This document shows, piece by piece, positions 9,707-17,818 of a stretch of DNA of 64,000 nucleotides (position 1 is the first letter of the stretch; every line of letters begins with the position of its first letter). The translations under genes were made by a program, and so were the position numbers. A model generated the notes under the pieces. The model had not been told where the DNA came from. It searched no databases and worked only from the letters and a program-made list of their open reading frames with translations. The stretch lies in NCBI GenBank assembly GCA_036391875.1, contig DASVZA010000007.1, positions 124,001-188,000 of the forward strand, given 5' to 3'. This stretch comes from Parasulfuritortus sp036391875. GTDB lineage: Bacteria; Pseudomonadota; Gammaproteobacteria; Burkholderiales; Thiobacillaceae.

Positions 9707-11840
9707 TCCCTCCCCCGCAGGCGATGCGGCGCTTCCCGGCGGCGCGCCGTACCCGGCGGCCGGCGTGTCGGCCGAGCTCGATCGGCTCTGCATCGACACC
9801 CTGCGCTTCCTCTCGGTGGACATGGTGCAGAAGGCCGACAGCGGCCATCCGGGCCTGCCGCTCGGCGCCGCGCCGATGGCCTATGTGCTGTGGACCCGCT
9901 GGCTCAAGTGCAACCCGCGCAACCCGGACTGGTTCAACCGCGACCGCTTCGTGCTGTCGGCCGGACACGGCTCGGCGCTGCTCTACAGCCTGCTGCATTT
10001 GACCGGCTACGACATCGCCCTGGACGACCTCCGGCAGTTCCGGCAATGGGGCAGCAAGGCCCCCGGCCATCCCGAGCGCGGCCAGACGCCAGGCGTCGAG
10101 GTCACCACCGGGCCGCTCGGCCAGGGCTTCGCCAACGCAGTCGGCATGGCCATCGCCGAGGCCCAGCTCGCTGCTCGCTACAACCGGCCCGGTCATGAGC
10201 TGATCGACCACCGCACCTACGCCATCGTCAGCGACGGCGACCTGATGGAAGGGGTGGCCGCCGAGGCGGCGTCGCTGGCCGGGCACCTGCGGCTCGGCAA
10301 GCTGACCTTCCTATATGACGACAACCGCGTCACCCTGGCCGCCGGAACCGACCTCGACTTTTCCGAGCAGCGCGCCAAACGGTTCGAGGCCTACGGCTGG
10401 CATACGGTGACGGTCGACGACGGCAACGACCTGGCGGCGATCGACGCGGCGCTGGCGGCCGCCTGGGAAGAACGGTCGCGGCCGTCATTGATCCTGGTAC
10501 GCACCCACATCGGCTACGGTTCGCCGCTGCAGGACAGCTTCAAGGCCCACGGTTCGCCCCTGGGCGCGGACGGCGTGCGCAAGACCAAGGAGGCCCTGGG
10601 CTGGCCAGTCGAGCCGGATTTCCTCGTCCCAGACGCGGTGCTTGGCCGTTTCCGCCAGGCGGTGGTGCGCGGCGCGGCCGACGAGGCGGCCTGGAACGCG
10701 GCGCTCTCTGCCTATGGCGGCCGGTTTCCGGATCTTTACGGGGAATTGCTGGACCGCCTGCACGGCCGGCTGCCGCCGGGCTGGGACGCCGACATCCCGC
10801 AATTCGAGGCCGACGCCAAGGGACTGGCCACGCGCGAAGCCTCCGGCAAGGTGATGAACGCCATCGCGCCCCGCCTGCCGGCGCTGATCGGCGGCTCCGC
10901 CGATCTCGATCCGTCGACCAAGACGGCACTGGCCGGCGGCGGCGATTTCAGTCCACCGGCCGGAGCGGATTCGGACCAGCAAGGCTCCGTGGGCGGCGGC
11001 TGGAGCGCGGCCGGGCGCAACCTGCATTTCGGCGTCCGCGAACACGCGATGGGTGCCATCGTCAACGGCCTGGCCGCCCACGGCGGCTGCATTCCCTATG
11101 GCTCGACCTTTCTCATCTTCTCCGACTACTTGCGGCCGGCGCTCCGCCTGGCGGCGCTGGCCGGCCTGCACGTGATCCATGTCTTCACCCACGACAGCAT
11201 CGCGGTCGGCGAGGACGGCCCGACCCATCAGCCGGTGGAGCACCTGGCCAGCCTTCGGGCGATCCCGAATCTGCTCCTGATCCGTCCGGCCGACGCCAAT
11301 GAAACCGCGGTCGCCTGGCAGGTCGCTCTGGAAGCGCGGGACCGCCCGGTGGCCCTGGTCCTGACCCGGCAGAGCGTGGCCACGCTCGACCGCAGCCGCC
11401 ATGCCCCAGCCGAAGGGCTGCGCCGCGGCGCCTACGTCCTGAGCGACGCGCCGGACGGCAAGCCCGAACTGATCCTGATCGCCAGCGGCTCGGAGGTCGG
11501 GCTGATCGCGGCGGCCGCCGAGCGCCTGGGCCAGGAAGGCATCGCCGTGCGCTGCGTCTCGATGCCCAGTTGGGAACTGTTCGAGGCCTTGCCGCAGGCC
11601 GAACGCGACGCGGTGCTGCCGCCCAAGGTCGAGGCCCGGCTCGCGGTGGAGCTGGGCGTGGCGCAAGGCTGGGAACGCTACGTCGGCGCCAAGGGCGACA
11701 TGCTCGGCGTCGAACGCTTCGGCGCTTCGGCGCCTGGCGCCGTGCTGCTGCGGGAATACGGATTCACCGTCGACAACGTCTGTGCCCGGGCACGCGCGGT
11801 GCTGGCCCGCCGAGACGGTCCCGCTTCGTCGGCGGGCTGA
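9696..11840 (+). CDS. tkt: Transketolase
   Basis: Thiamine-diphosphate enzyme of the pentose phosphate and Calvin pathways, 714 residues. Visible motifs: SGHPGLPLGAAPMAYVLW, SAGHGSALLYSLLHLTGYD, the ThDP/metal site SDGDLMEGVAAEAASLAGHL, GSADLDPSTKTAL, the catalytic-Glu region FGVREHAMGAIVNGLAAHGG, and HDSIAVGEDGPTHQPVEHL. The ATG at 9696 has GGAGGA six bases upstream and lies inside the end of the slipin gene. The chain is somewhat longer than the usual ~660 residues, partly from a Gly/Ser-rich insert after GSADLDPSTKTAL. Coupling to a slipin gene is not a familiar arrangement, and no other Calvin or pentose phosphate gene is adjacent. Confidence 0.95.
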   Translation: MTIDPSPAGDAALPGGAPYPAAGVSAELDRLCIDTLRFLSVDMVQKADSGHPGLPLGAAPMAYVLWTRWLKCNPRNPDWFNRDRFVLSAGHGSALLYSLLHLTGYDIALDDLRQFRQWGSKAPGHPERGQTPGVEVTTGPLGQGFANAVGMAIAEAQLAARYNRPGHELIDHRTYAIVSDGDLMEGVAAEAASLAGHLRLGKLTFLYDDNRVTLAAGTDLDFSEQRAKRFEAYGWHTVTVDDGNDLAAIDAALAAAWEERSRPSLILVRTHIGYGSPLQDSFKAHGSPLGADGVRKTKEALGWPVEPDFLVPDAVLGRFRQAVVRGAADEAAWNAALSAYGGRFPDLYGELLDRLHGRLPPGWDADIPQFEADAKGLATREASGKVMNAIAPRLPALIGGSADLDPSTKTALAGGGDFSPPAGADSDQQGSVGGGWSAAGRNLHFGVREHAMGAIVNGLAAHGGCIPYGSTFLIFSDYLRPALRLAALAGLHVIHVFTHDSIAVGEDGPTHQPVEHLASLRAIPNLLLIRPADANETAVAWQVALEARDRPVALVLTRQSVATLDRSRHAPAEGLRRGAYVLSDAPDGKPELILIASGSEVGLIAAAAERLGQEGIAVRCVSMPSWELFEALPQAERDAVLPPKVEARLAVELGVAQGWERYVGAKGDMLGVERFGASAPGAVLLREYGFTVDNVCARARAVLARRDGPASSAG

Positions 11841-11878
11841 TGCGCTGCGCCGCTAGGGGTACGGCCAGCCAGAAACGA

Positions 11879-11906
11879 AAACGGCCCGCATCGCTGCGAG
11901 CCGTTT
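11879..11906 (-). terminator. Intrinsic terminator of the tRNA-Lys gene, possibly bidirectional
   Basis: Inverted repeat AAACGGC...GCCGTTT with an inner CGC/GCG pair. On the minus strand the stem runs into TTTTCGTTT just after the tRNA-Lys 3' end, as expected for an intrinsic terminator; on the plus strand it lies 38 bases past the tkt stop and could also end tkt transcripts. Confidence 0.65.
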
Positions 11907-11913
11907 GATGTAC

Positions 11914-11989
11914 TGGTGGGTTGTGTAGGATTCGAACCTACGACCGACGGATTAAGAGTCCGCAGCTCTACCAACTGAGCTAACAACCC
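11914..11989 (-). tRNA. tRNA-Lys (anticodon CTT)
   Basis: Seventy-six bases including an encoded CCA. The acceptor stem GGGTTGT pairs with ACAACCC, followed by discriminator A. The D arm contains AGCTCAGTTGGTAGAGC, the anticodon stem GCGGA/TCCGT encloses the loop CTCTTAA (anticodon CTT, lysine AAG codon), and the T arm has GGTTCGAATCC. It is divergent from lysS, whose start is 110 bases away. Confidence 0.96.
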
Positions 11990-12099
11990 CGAACAGGGCG
12001 CGAATCATATTACGTACAAATTAAAAAAGCTAGCTCCCGGATGCATAAGGGCGAGTAAAATTGCGCGCTTTAGAATCCACCTCCAGCGGTTAACCGGAC
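11990..12099. promoter_or_regulatory. Divergent promoter region shared by tRNA-Lys and lysS
   Basis: A 110-base AT-rich gap that must contain the promoters for the tRNA (minus) and lysS (plus). A TATGAT hexamer lies upstream of the tRNA on the minus strand (about 12005-12010), but no good -35 hexamer could be matched to it. No T-box-like structure is evident. Confidence 0.45.
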
Positions 12100-13605
12100 A
12101 TGTCAGAGCAGCAGAACACCCCGCCCCAACAAGACGAAAACCAGATCATGGCCGAGCGCCGCGAGAAACTCGCCGCCTTGCGCGCCCAGGGCGTCGCCTT
12201 TCCGAACGACTTCGAGCGCAAGGACCAGGCCGGCGATCTGCACGCCCGCTACGGCGAGACCGACAGCGACTCCCTGGCCGCCACGCCGATCGAGGTGCAA
12301 CTGGCCGGCCGGATGATGCTGAAGCGGGTGATGGGCAAGGCCAGCTTCGCCACCCTGCAGGACATGAGCGGGCGCATGCAGATCTACGTCAGCAAGGAAC
12401 TGGTCGGCGACGAGGCCTACGATGCGTTCAAACGCTTCGACCTGGGCGACATCCTGGGCGTGGCCGGCCACCTGTTCCGGACCAAGACCAACGAACTGAC
12501 CATCCAGGCCACCCAGGTGCGCCTGCTGACCAAGTCGCTGCGTCCCCTGCCGGAGAAATTCCACGGCCTGACCGATACCGAACAGAAGTACCGCCAGCGC
12601 TATCTGGACCTGATCACCAACGAGCCGAGCCGGCAGAACTTCATCCGCCGCTCCAGGATCATCCAGGGCATGCGCGAATTCTTCGTCTCGCGCGGCTTCC
12701 TGGAAGTCGAGACGCCGATGATGCACCCGATCCCCGGCGGCGCCTCGGCCAAGCCCTTCGTCACCCACCACAACGCCCTGGACATGGAACTGTTCCTGCG
12801 CATCGCGCCGGAGCTCTACCTCAAGCGGCTGGTGGTCGGCGGCCTGGAGAAGGTGTTCGAGATCAACCGCAACTTCCGCAACGAGGGCATCTCGACCCGG
12901 CACAACCCGGAATTCACCATGGTCGAGTTCTACGAGGCCTACCGGGACTACACCTACCTGATGGACTTCGTCGAGCAGATGCTGCGTGAGGTGGCGACCC
13001 AGACCCTGGGCCACGCCGTGGTGCCCTACCAGGGCCACAACATCGACCTCGCCCAGCCGTTCGCCCGCCTGACCGCGCTGCAGGCCACGATCCAGTACAA
13101 CCCGGAGCTGCAGGACGCGCCGCTCGACGACCGCGACTTCCTGGTCGAGGAACTGCGGCGGCGCAAGATCGCCTTCCGCAAGCACGACGGCATCGGCGGC
13201 CTGCAGCTGACCCTGTTCGAGGAAACCACCGAGCACAAGCTGATCCAGCCGACCTACATCGTCGACTACCCGGTCGAGACCTCGCCCCTGGCCCGCGCCT
13301 CGGACGCCCGGCCCGGCATCACCGAGCGCTTCGAGCTGTACATCGCCGGCCGCGAAGTGGCCAACGGCTTCTCCGAGTTGAACGATCCGGAGGACCAGGC
13401 CGCCCGCTTCCAGGCCCAGGTGGCCGCCAAGGAGGCCGGCGACGAGGAGGCGATGTACTACGACGCCGACTACATCCGCGCTCTGGAACACGGCCTGCCG
13501 CCGACCGCCGGCTGCGGCATCGGCATCGACCGCTTCGTCATGCTGCTGACCGACGCCGCCAGCATCCGCGACGTCATCCTGTTCCCGCAATTGCGCCGGG
13601 ACTGA
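12100..13605 (+). CDS. lysS: Lysyl-tRNA synthetase, class II
   Basis: Charges tRNA-Lys with lysine; 501 residues, close to the E. coli enzyme. The N-terminal OB-fold anticodon-binding domain (about 60-150) contains LAGRMMLKRVMGKASFATLQD. The catalytic domain has motif 1 around SRGFLEVETPMMHPIPGGA, motif 2 in FRNEGISTRHNPEFTMVEFY and motif 3 in GCGIGIDRFVMLLTD. The ATG at 12100 is the natural start, although the ribosome site is weak. The gene ends three bases before the stop of a convergent GGDEF-EAL gene. Its divergent neighbour is a tRNA-Lys gene, so enzyme and substrate are encoded side by side. Confidence 0.97.
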   Translation: MSEQQNTPPQQDENQIMAERREKLAALRAQGVAFPNDFERKDQAGDLHARYGETDSDSLAATPIEVQLAGRMMLKRVMGKASFATLQDMSGRMQIYVSKELVGDEAYDAFKRFDLGDILGVAGHLFRTKTNELTIQATQVRLLTKSLRPLPEKFHGLTDTEQKYRQRYLDLITNEPSRQNFIRRSRIIQGMREFFVSRGFLEVETPMMHPIPGGASAKPFVTHHNALDMELFLRIAPELYLKRLVVGGLEKVFEINRNFRNEGISTRHNPEFTMVEFYEAYRDYTYLMDFVEQMLREVATQTLGHAVVPYQGHNIDLAQPFARLTALQATIQYNPELQDAPLDDRDFLVEELRRRKIAFRKHDGIGGLQLTLFEETTEHKLIQPTYIVDYPVETSPLARASDARPGITERFELYIAGREVANGFSELNDPEDQAARFQAQVAAKEAGDEEAMYYDADYIRALEHGLPPTAGCGIGIDRFVMLLTDAASIRDVILFPQLRRD

Positions 13606-13608
13606 GCC

Positions 13609-15705
13609 TCAGGCCGCCACCGGCCCTTGCAGGGCGTGGTGGTAGGCCTCGAACTCGGCGACCGGCATCGGCTTGCCGAACAGATAGCCCTGGAACACGT
13701 CGCAGCCCAGCGCTTTGAGCGCGGCGAATTGTTCCTTCGTCTCCACGCCCTCCGCCACCACGTGCAGCTTCAGGCCCCGGCCGAGCGAGACGATGGCCGT
13801 GGCGATCGGCGAATCGCCCGGGTCGGCATGCAGGCCGCTGACGAATGAGCGGTCGATCTTCAAGGTGTCGATGGGGAAACGCTGCAGGTAGCTCAGCGAC
13901 GAGTAGCCGGTGCCGAAGTCGTCGATGGCGATGCGGAGGCCGATGGCCTTGAGCTCCCGCAGGTTGGCGATGCATTTCTCGATGTCGCCGACCATGGCGC
14001 TTTCGGTGATCTCCAGTTCCAGTTGCCGCGCCGGGAAACCGGTATCGGCCAGCATCCGTTCGATCACCCCGCTCAACTTGTCCTGCTGGAAATCGCGCGC
14101 CGACAGGTTGACCGCCAGGCTGATCGGCCGCTCGCCGAACGCGAACGGCCGCATCTGGCTGCAGGCCCGGCGCAGGATGTAGCCGGTCAGCGGTTCGATC
14201 AGGGCGCTCTCCTCGGCGACCGGGATGAACTGGCTGGGCGGCACCCAGCCCAGCTCCTTGCTGTACCAGCGCGCCAGGGCCTCGACCCCGACGCAGCGGC
14301 CGGTCCGGTCGACCTTGGGTTGGTAATGGACCTCGATCTCTTCGCAGTCCAGGGCCCGGCGCAGGGCGCTTTCCAGCTTCATGCGCTGGGTGGCCAGGGT
14401 GTTCAGGCGGGCCGTGTAGAACTGGAAATTGTTCTTGCCACGCTCCTTGGCCAGGTACATCGCCGCATCGGCGTGCTTGAGCAGGGTCTGGGGTTCGTCG
14501 CCATCCGACGGGTATTGGCTGACGCCGATGCTGCAGGTCACGTACAACTCCTGGCCGCCGACGAAGACCGGCCGGCCGATCTCCTCGGCCACCCGCTCCA
14601 GCACCCGCACCACCGGCCCCATCTGGTAATAGCCGCTCAGCACCAGGACGAACTCGTCGCCGCCGTAGCGCGCCACCGTGTCGGTCTCGCGCAGACAGCC
14701 CTGCAGCCGCTTGCTGATCTCCAGCAGCAGCGTGTCGCCGGCATGATGGCCCAGGCTGTCGTTGATGAACTTGAAGTTGTCCAGGTCGAAGAAGGCGACG
14801 ATGCAGAACAGGCTGTTGCGCCGGGCATGGCGGATCGCCTGTTCCAGGCGGTCGTTGAGCAGGTTGCGGTTGGGCAGGCCGGTGAGCTGGTCGTGGCTGG
14901 CGTGGTATTCCAGCTGTTCCTGGTAGCGCTTGCTCTCGGTGATGTCCTGGACCGTGCCCTCGTAGTAGAGGAAGGCGCCGTCCGGGCCGAACACCGAGCG
15001 GGCATTCTCGGCGATCCAGATCAGGCTGCCGTCGCGCCGCCTGATCTCCGATTCGAAGCCCTGTACCAGGCCGTGCTCGGCCATCATGCGCTGGAAGCGG
15101 ACCCGCTGTTCGGGATCGACATAGAGCTGGCTGCCGATGTCGCGCAGGTTGTCCATCAGTGCCGTCGGCGAGTCGTAGCCGTAGATCGCGGCCAGGGCCG
15201 GATTGGCGTCCAGATAGCGGCCGTCGATCGTGGTCTGGAAGATGCCCTCCCGGCTGTGTTCGAAGATGCTGCGGTAGCGTGCCTCGGCCAGGGCCAGGGC
15301 ATTGCGTGCCAGCACCTGGTCGGTGATGTCCTCGACGAAGGCCTCCAGCACCCGTTCGCCGTCCTCGGCCAGGACCGCCCGGCCGCGCTCGGAGACCCAG
15401 CGGATCTGGCCGTCGGCCCGCTTGATCCGATATTCGATCCAGTAGTGGCGGCGATCGCGTATGGCCGCCAGCAGTTGCTCGCGGACCAGGTCGCGGTCCT
15501 CGCCGTAGGTGATCTGGTGATAGGAGATGCGCCGGCTGCCGACCAGGTCGTCGGACAGGTAGCCGGTCAGCCGCTGGCTGCCGCAACTGGCGAACAGCAT
15601 CGTCCATTCCTCGTCGATCCGGCAGCGGAACAGCATGCCGTCCAGGTTGTTCACCAGGGTTTCCAGCATGCGGCCGAGATCGAGCTGAGGATTCTGAAAG
15701 GACAT
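13609..15705 (-). CDS. PAS-PAS-GGDEF-EAL cyclic-di-GMP signalling protein
   Basis: A 698-residue protein without membrane segments. Two PAS domains (about 15-130 and 140-258) precede the GGDEF domain (GGDEF at 348-352, inhibitory RETD five residues before) and an EAL domain with VEALARW, NLSARDF, LEITES, DDFGTGYSS, KIDRSF, AEGVET and QGYLFG. Both catalytic sites look complete. The ATG at 15705 has AGAGGAG at the right distance; two in-frame ATGs further upstream lack one. The gene stands alone, convergent with lysS. The ligand of the PAS domains is unknown. Confidence 0.92.
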   Translation of the reverse strand: MSFQNPQLDLGRMLETLVNNLDGMLFRCRIDEEWTMLFASCGSQRLTGYLSDDLVGSRRISYHQITYGEDRDLVREQLLAAIRDRRHYWIEYRIKRADGQIRWVSERGRAVLAEDGERVLEAFVEDITDQVLARNALALAEARYRSIFEHSREGIFQTTIDGRYLDANPALAAIYGYDSPTALMDNLRDIGSQLYVDPEQRVRFQRMMAEHGLVQGFESEIRRRDGSLIWIAENARSVFGPDGAFLYYEGTVQDITESKRYQEQLEYHASHDQLTGLPNRNLLNDRLEQAIRHARRNSLFCIVAFFDLDNFKFINDSLGHHAGDTLLLEISKRLQGCLRETDTVARYGGDEFVLVLSGYYQMGPVVRVLERVAEEIGRPVFVGGQELYVTCSIGVSQYPSDGDEPQTLLKHADAAMYLAKERGKNNFQFYTARLNTLATQRMKLESALRRALDCEEIEVHYQPKVDRTGRCVGVEALARWYSKELGWVPPSQFIPVAEESALIEPLTGYILRRACSQMRPFAFGERPISLAVNLSARDFQQDKLSGVIERMLADTGFPARQLELEITESAMVGDIEKCIANLRELKAIGLRIAIDDFGTGYSSLSYLQRFPIDTLKIDRSFVSGLHADPGDSPIATAIVSLGRGLKLHVVAEGVETKEQFAALKALGCDVFQGYLFGKPMPVAEFEAYHHALQGPVAA

Positions 15706-15956
15706 CGAACACTCCTCTTGAGCAAAGAAGGTCATTTCCCGCGTTCCATACTGCAAGTCCTATCCTGTTTCCGAAGGCAACGCAGTTTCCGTGCCAGGGC
15801 GCATGACCAGTCCCGGCCGCCGCAAGCCACTGAAATCGGGAAACGGCGCCCATAAAAGGTGCCGCTTCATCATCCCTTAACCATTCTGGTGCATACCGCC
15901 GGGCGCGCTTGGAGCCGTCGCTTTCCGGCCGCGGCCTTTGCCGATAAAGTGCCGCC

Positions 15957-16871
15957 ATGACTCCCGAACTCGCCCAGACCCTCGAACAGATCAATCGCGT
16001 CATCCTCGGCAAGGAGAACCAGGCCCGGCTCTGCATGGCCTGCCTGCTGGCCCGCGGCCACCTCCTGATCGAGGACCAGCCCGGCGTCGGCAAGACCACG
16101 CTGGCCCATGTCCTGGCCAAGGTGCTCGGCCTCGACTACCAGCGCATCCAGTTCACCAGCGACCTGCTGCCGGCCGACATCCTGGGCGTCTCGGTGTTCG
16201 AGCGGGAGAGCGGCACCTTCCGCTTCCACCCCGGTCCCATCTTCGCCCAGCTGATCCTGGCCGACGAGATCAACCGTGCCAGTCCCAAAGCGCAGAGCGC
16301 ACTGCTGGAAGCCATGGAGGAAGGCCAGGTCAGCATCGAAGGCGAGACCCGGCCGCTGCCGGCACCGTTCTTCGTCATCGCCACCCAGAACCCCGGCGAC
16401 CAGGTCGGCGTGTTCCCGCTGCCCGAATCCCAGCTCGACCGCTTCATGATGCGCATCCGGCTGGGCTATCCCGACCCGACCGCCGAACGCGCCCTGCTCG
16501 CCGGCCAGGACCGGCGCGAGATCCTGGCCGACCTGCCGGCCATCCTGAGCCCGGAAAAACTCATGGAACAGCAGCGCCGGGTGCGCGAGGTGCGCGTCGC
16601 CGACGCCCTGCTCGACTATCTCCAGGCCGTGATCGCCGCCAGCCGGCAGAACGCCGCATTCGCTGAAGGCCTGTCGCCGCGCGGCGGCCTGGCGCTCAAG
16701 CACGCGGCCCAGGCCTGGGCCTATCTGGCCGGGCGCGACTTCGTCCAGCCGGAGGACGTCCAGGCCGTGCTGCCCGGCATCGTGACCCACCGCCTGCGGC
16801 CTGCCGCCGGCGTCACCGCGGCCGGCGATCAATGGGCCGCCCGCATCCTGCTCCAGGTCCCCATCCCCTGA
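15957..16871 (+). CDS. MoxR-family AAA+ ATPase
   Basis: A 304-residue MoxR-type chaperone ATPase. Walker A is GVGKTTLAHVLAKVLG near residue 44, Walker B is LILADEINRASPKAQSALLEAMEE, sensor 1 lies in FVIATQNPGDQVGVFPLPESQLDRFM and the sensor 2 helix is in the C-terminal third. The following genes encode a DUF58 protein (5 bases on) and a TgpA-like transglutaminase, the classic MoxR/DUF58/transglutaminase cluster; in other bacteria such clusters assist assembly or activation of envelope proteins. The start has no strong ribosome site but gives the family N-terminus. Confidence 0.92.
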   Translation: MTPELAQTLEQINRVILGKENQARLCMACLLARGHLLIEDQPGVGKTTLAHVLAKVLGLDYQRIQFTSDLLPADILGVSVFERESGTFRFHPGPIFAQLILADEINRASPKAQSALLEAMEEGQVSIEGETRPLPAPFFVIATQNPGDQVGVFPLPESQLDRFMMRIRLGYPDPTAERALLAGQDRREILADLPAILSPEKLMEQQRRVREVRVADALLDYLQAVIAASRQNAAFAEGLSPRGGLALKHAAQAWAYLAGRDFVQPEDVQAVLPGIVTHRLRPAAGVTAAGDQWAARILLQVPIP

Positions 16872-16876
16872 CGGGC

Positions 16877-17818
16877 ATGGCCAAAAGCCGTTTCAATTTT
16901 CCCTGGCGGCAGCCGGAGACGGAAACGGGGCCGATCAGACTGACTGCGCGCCGGCTGTATATCCTGCCCACCCGGGCCGGCCTGCTGTTCGGCCTGCTGC
17001 TGTTGGGCCTGCTGCTGGCCTCGGTCAACTACGGCATCAGCCTGGGCTACCTGTTCACCTTCATGCTGGCCGGCATCGGTTTCGCCGGGCTGTTCCACAC
17101 CCAGCGCAACCTGCTGCACCTCACCTTGCGGCCGCTGGCGACGGCTCCGGTGTTCGTCGACGAAGCCGCCCGCTTCCGCCTGGTGCTGGACAACCCGGGC
17201 CGCCAGCCGCGCGGCGGCTTCAGCCTGATCCACGCCCGGGGAGCGAGCCTGCCGGTCGACCTGCCGCCGTCCGGCAGCGGCGAACTGGAACTGCCGCTGA
17301 CCCAAGCCCGGCGCGGCCTGCATCACCCCGGCCGCTTGAGCCTGGCCTCGACCTGGCCGCTCGGCCTGTTTCGCTGCTGGACCGTGTTCGCGCTGGACTG
17401 GAGCGTGCTGGTCTATCCCCGGCCGGCGCCGACCCCGCTGCCTTTTCCCGCGTCGCCGGATGCGGGCGAGCGTTCGTCCCGGCACCGGCCCGGCGACGAC
17501 GAGTTCGCCATGCTGCGCGAATACCGGCCCGGCGATTCGCCCCGCCGCATCGCCTGGAAGAGCGTCGCCCGCGGCCAGCCGCCGCTGACCAAGCAATTCG
17601 CCGGCGCCGGCGGCGAGGCGCTTTGGCTGGACTGGCTGGATTGCCCGGAGACGGAGACCGAAGGCCGCCTGTCCCGGCTGACCCGCTGGGTGATCGACGC
17701 CGAACAGGCCGACCGCGCCTGGGGCCTGAACCTGCCCGGCTTCCGCCTACCGCCTGGGCACGGCGAACACCACCTCAGACAGGCCCTGGAGGCTCTGGCC
17801 CGCCATGGCGAAACCTGA
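16877..17818 (+). CDS. DUF58-domain membrane protein
   Basis: A 313-residue protein with two adjacent hydrophobic segments near residues 33-75 (LLFGLLLLGLLLASVNYGIS and a second), then a soluble region ending in the DUF58 hallmark EFAMLREYRPGDSPRRIAWKS. The start at 16877 follows the MoxR stop by 5 bases; a longer frame from 16832 would run inside moxR and adds no family sequence. The 3' end overlaps the transglutaminase gene by 14 bases, so the three are translated together. The role of DUF58 is not settled; a von Willebrand-like fold and service as a MoxR partner are the usual views. Confidence 0.9.
   Translation: MAKSRFNFPWRQPETETGPIRLTARRLYILPTRAGLLFGLLLLGLLLASVNYGISLGYLFTFMLAGIGFAGLFHTQRNLLHLTLRPLATAPVFVDEAARFRLVLDNPGRQPRGGFSLIHARGASLPVDLPPSGSGELELPLTQARRGLHHPGRLSLASTWPLGLFRCWTVFALDWSVLVYPRPAPTPLPFPASPDAGERSSRHRPGDDEFAMLREYRPGDSPRRIAWKSVARGQPPLTKQFAGAGGEALWLDWLDCPETETEGRLSRLTRWVIDAEQADRAWGLNLPGFRLPPGHGEHHLRQALEALARHGET

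Noticed and set aside
15706..15956. Cyclic-di-GMP riboswitch upstream of the PAS-GGDEF-EAL gene
   Set aside because: I searched the leader by eye for GEMM-type conserved sequence and found none; only a short GGCGCC/GGTGCC dyad is present.
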